A stretch of 64,000 nucleotides of DNA from Adineta steineri (taxonomy: Eukaryota; Rotifera; Eurotatoria; Adinetida; Adinetidae): contig CAJNOI010000051.1 of the NCBI GenBank assembly GCA_905250115.1, positions 372,001 to 436,000 on the forward strand. The letters run 5' to 3'. Positions 60,971 through 64,000 of the stretch are shown in pieces. How positions within the stretch are numbered: the stretch's first letter is position 1; each line of letters starts with the position of its first letter. Under the pieces are notes generated by a model, which saw only the letters and a list, made by a program, of their open reading frames with translations, made no database searches and was not told the DNA's origin. The position numbers were made by a program, and so were the translations under genes.

Positions 60971-62053
60971 TTTTATTATTTAAGAAACTTTATTTGAAAT
61001 AGATCATATGATATATATCGACTAAATACGTCCAAGAGAGAATTGTCATTGTTATGAATATGCTCGTTTCCCATATAACAGAACAAGATTTTTTTTTCTG
61101 TTTTATTTTTATATTCAAATTAGACTTTTATTTAATTATTATTAAAAACAAAATTTTGTTTTGTTTATGTTCAAATTTTATAAGACGTAATGTGGATGTC
61201 GCTACTATCATTAAATAATAAATATTGGATATTTTTCTCTTATCGATTAATTATAATGACATATATTCTTCTATCACTCTTTAGTATGATATGAAGCCTT
61301 TTTCGTTTATAGTCGAATAATAATATTTGTTTCCTACGCGCATATTCTCGTTCTGCATTAATAAAGCCTACGCAATTTGTTTTTCGTTCTACCAGCCTTG
61401 AATGTCATTTTATAATGATCAAATACAGTAATCATGTTCTATATAAGATAGTAGATACGATCACTTATTGTCGGTATTCTAGTAAGAGTGCTTGATTAAC
61501 TTAGAATTAACATTTGATAAAATTCTTCTAATGAAAATATTATTCGATTGACTGGTAAAAGTAAGTATTTATCGAAAAATTATATCATTCGTCGCCGTTA
61601 CGCTTCACTGACATGTAAGATCAAACTGTATTTATGTTATACTATTTGTTTTTTTTCGATGTATATACTGATGAAAAATAGTTTAGTAAGAACAATATAT
61701 TATACAAAAACATCGATCAAACCAACAATAAAGTCTTCTTCTTGAAAAACACGAATAAGTTTATAGATATAACAAATTATTGAAGTTAAGTTTCTGTTGA
61801 ATAAACATGATTATGATAACAAATAAGTATAAAAATAACTTTTGTTTTTAGAAGGATGATTAGTTGACTTAGTCATGATTCATATTAATATCATAGACAT
61901 AATAAAATGGGATTGATGTTAATATTTATCATCAAATGATCTTGATGAATTAAAATATTATATTTATTTCTAAAAACCACTTGATTATGAAATCTTTTAT
62001 TTTTCTTATCTTATTCAAGTATTTCATTTGTAATCTATATTTAATATTTTTAG
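60971..62053. promoter_or_regulatory. Divergent intergenic region (HAUS3 / proprotein convertase)
   Basis: About 1.1 kb between divergent start codons, so both promoters should lie here. AT-rich, no credible open frame, no repeat recognised. Confidence 0.4.
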
Positions 62054-64000
62054 ATGAGTCTGCTTTCAAGAAGATTTATCCGGTTGGTAACCTTCTTGCT
62101 GTTACTTGTATACATTACAAATATAAATACATCTACACCACACAATGATGACGAAGAATACATTGATATTGGTGTTCGTTTAACAGGTGATGTGCGTGAT
62201 CAACTTATAGCTGATTTAATTGCACAAGAAAGAGGTGTTCTCAGTAGTGGACATGTAAGTTAATAAGAAGAAAACAAAAAATCAAAAGAAATATATTTTT
62301 ATATTATTTAATAGATTGAAGGGGTTGGTTTATATCATTTTCAAATTCGTCACAAACGTAATGCTCGTTCCAAACGTGCGGCTGCCTCCCTAGTTGAACA
62401 GTTAAGACGTGATGAACGAGTAAAATTATTCATTAGAAAGAAAAAAATCAATCCAAGAAATCTAATTTTTATTTTCAGATTGAATATGTAACCGTTGGTG
62501 AAGAATTAGAGAGAAAAAAACGTGATTTGTTTAGTGATGATAGATTAATAGATCTTCTTAGCAAATATAAACAGAAAAAACAATATAATGACGACGACGA
62601 TGATGAACCGATAGAAATAGATAGATCAGTACTTGATGTATCATTCGATGATAAATATTTTCCTGAACAATGGTATCTAGTAAGTTATTTATTTAGGATT
62701 AGAATTAAACAAAAAAATTGTAATTATATAGCAAAATAAAGGACAATTAAATACACCAGAAAATCATGATATTAATGTTGTTCCAGCTTGGTCAGCTGGA
62801 TATTCTGGTAAAGGTGTATTAATTTCTATTGTCGATGATGGTCTTGATCATGCACATCAAGAATTACGTGATCGTTATGTAAGTATATATATACATATAT
62901 TAGTGAATAAATGAATGTGTTTGCTTAAAAGAAATCTGAGAATAAATTGAGTACTTTATGTTTCTATATAATTAGCAAGCTCGGTTCAGTTATGATTTAA
63001 ATGATCTTAACGATACTGAACATGACCCAAGTCCAAATATGGATGTTGCTGGAAATAAGTAAGATAGATATGTTAAATAAAATATGGCTTTTAACGAATT
63101 TTTTCTAACGAGCTTGATATGGTTATTAATATTAAATTTACTTTTCTATTCCTTCAAATTTTGGAAATAATGAAAATCTTGTCTGTTTTAGTCATGGTAC
63201 TGAATGTGCTGGAGCGGCGGTTGCTAAAGCAAATAATGAATTATGTGGAGCCGGTGTTGCTTTTAATTCAGATATTTCTGGTTAGAAAAAGAAATCCTGT
63301 TCTATATATATATAATATAACAATTTTCATATAGGTATTCGAATTCTTGATGGACCTATTACAACATTATTAGAAGCTCGTGCTTTAACATTATTTGCTA
63401 ACGATACAGATATTAAAAGTGCTTCATGGGGGTAAAAATTTTATTATTAAATTATAAAATAAAATAGTTGAATTTTATTCAAAGGCCAACTGATGATGGA
63501 ACGAAAATGGAAGCACCTCATGATTTAACTAATGCAGCTTTAGATTATGGTGTTACACATGTAAATATTTTATTTTATAAAATTTCAAATAAACATTATT
63601 TTAATTTCAGGGACGTAGTGGTAAAGGTCTTTTATATATTTGGGCATCGGGTAATGGAGGTGCATCTGATGATGATTGCGGTGCTGATGGTTATGTATCA
63701 CATCATAATGTTATATCAATTGGTTCAATTAATCATATGGGCAAATCAACATATTTTAGTGAATTTTGTCCATCAACAATGGCAGTTGCTTATACAGGTG
63801 GTCGACATTCACGTACATCGTACGAAGATACTATATCAGTAGGTGTTATTACATCGGATATTCAAGGAGGATGTACAAAAAATTTTGCTGGTACATCTAG
63901 TGCTGCACCCATTGCTGCAGGTGTATATGCGTTAGTATTAGAGGCTAATCCGCAGTTAGGTTATCGTGATTTAATGCATATTACTGCTCGAACAGCTCGA
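62054..64000 (+). CDS. Furin/kexin-type proprotein convertase, cut by the window edge
   Basis: A calcium-dependent subtilisin-like protease of the secretory pathway that cleaves precursors after dibasic sites. The signal peptide is RRFIRLVTFLLLLVYITNIN. The prodomain contains LYHFQIRHKRNARSKR and ends at a convertase site, ELERKKR before DLFSDD. An unusual acidic insert (NDDDDDEPIEID) follows, then FPEQWYL. The catalytic triad is intact: Asp in VDDGLDHAHQEL, His in HGTECAGAAVA, Ser in GTSSAAPIAAGV; the oxyanion Asn is in ASGNGG. SASWGPTDDG keeps the Asp pair that shapes the S1 pocket. Oddities against furin are HGTRCAGE reading HGTECAGA and loss of one cysteine in the CxCDGY segment (CGADGY). 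Seven or more exons with short introns. The P domain and the rest lie outside the window, so the subtype (furin, PC2, other) is unresolved. Confidence 0.93.

Noticed and set aside
1-64000. Virus-like or LTR elements, CRISPR arrays, rRNA
   Set aside because: No gag/pol/env-like, capsid-like, long terminal repeat, repeat-spacer or rRNA signatures were seen; the only reverse transcriptase trace is of the non-LTR type.

Overview
The window looks like a compact, AT-rich invertebrate nuclear genome. Genes are split by many very short introns (typically about 49-61 nt, GT..AG) and codons strongly favour A/T in third position. The gene set is animal: TRAF, DLG-type MAGUK, nicotinic receptor, ACE, proprotein convertase, augmin HAUS3, a class-A GPCR. 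I infer a rotifer, most likely a bdelloid; this comes from the general style of the locus and was not proved by any search. I see no prokaryotic operons, rRNA, CRISPR arrays, retroviral or other virus-like remains.

Layout. 0.6-5.1 kb: AIFM1 (apoptosis-inducing factor) on minus, with a complete CP2/TFCP2-type transcription factor gene sitting on the same strand inside its single 2 kb intron. 5.9-8.0 kb: MFSD14/HIAT1-like transporter on plus, divergent from AIFM1. 10.3-12.2 kb: a protein with psq/CENP-B-type DNA-binding domains. 14.3-15.9 kb: two tandem N-myristoyl EF-hand genes. 16.6-18.5 kb: TRAF adaptor. 18.5-26.3 kb: gene-poor stretch holding a decayed mariner transposon and a decayed LINE reverse transcriptase. 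26.4-30.8 kb: an unrecognised charged protein cut by an assembly gap, an unrecognised two-TM protein, and a Ly6-type GPI-anchored protein. 32.4-35.4 kb: large EF-hand/coiled-coil Rab GTPase. 36.2-39.2 kb: ACE-type peptidase, followed by repeat fragments and a tRNA-like fossil. 40.4-47.3 kb: unrecognised helical protein, Tctex-type dynein light chain, nicotinic receptor alpha-type subunit, unrecognised 229-aa protein. 48.2-52.2 kb: complete DLG scaffold. 52.2-56.9 kb: gene-poor stretch with a MITE. 56.9-58.0 kb: GPCR. 58.8-61.0 kb: HAUS3, with a foldback MITE in one intron. 62.05 kb to the edge: furin-like proprotein convertase, cut by the window.

The genes do not form one pathway. Several are neuronal or membrane components (nicotinic receptor, DLG, EF-hand sensors, GPCR, ACE, convertase), but their neighbourhood need not be functional. 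The most notable signals are the same-strand nested, almost intronless CP2 gene; its predicted 42-nt, frame-neutral mini-intron carrying the only in-frame stop; a TRAF gene whose first coding exon is just the start codon; and several small non-autonomous transposons with recognisable ends. Three 100-N runs are assembly gaps, two of them abutting (TA)n tracts.
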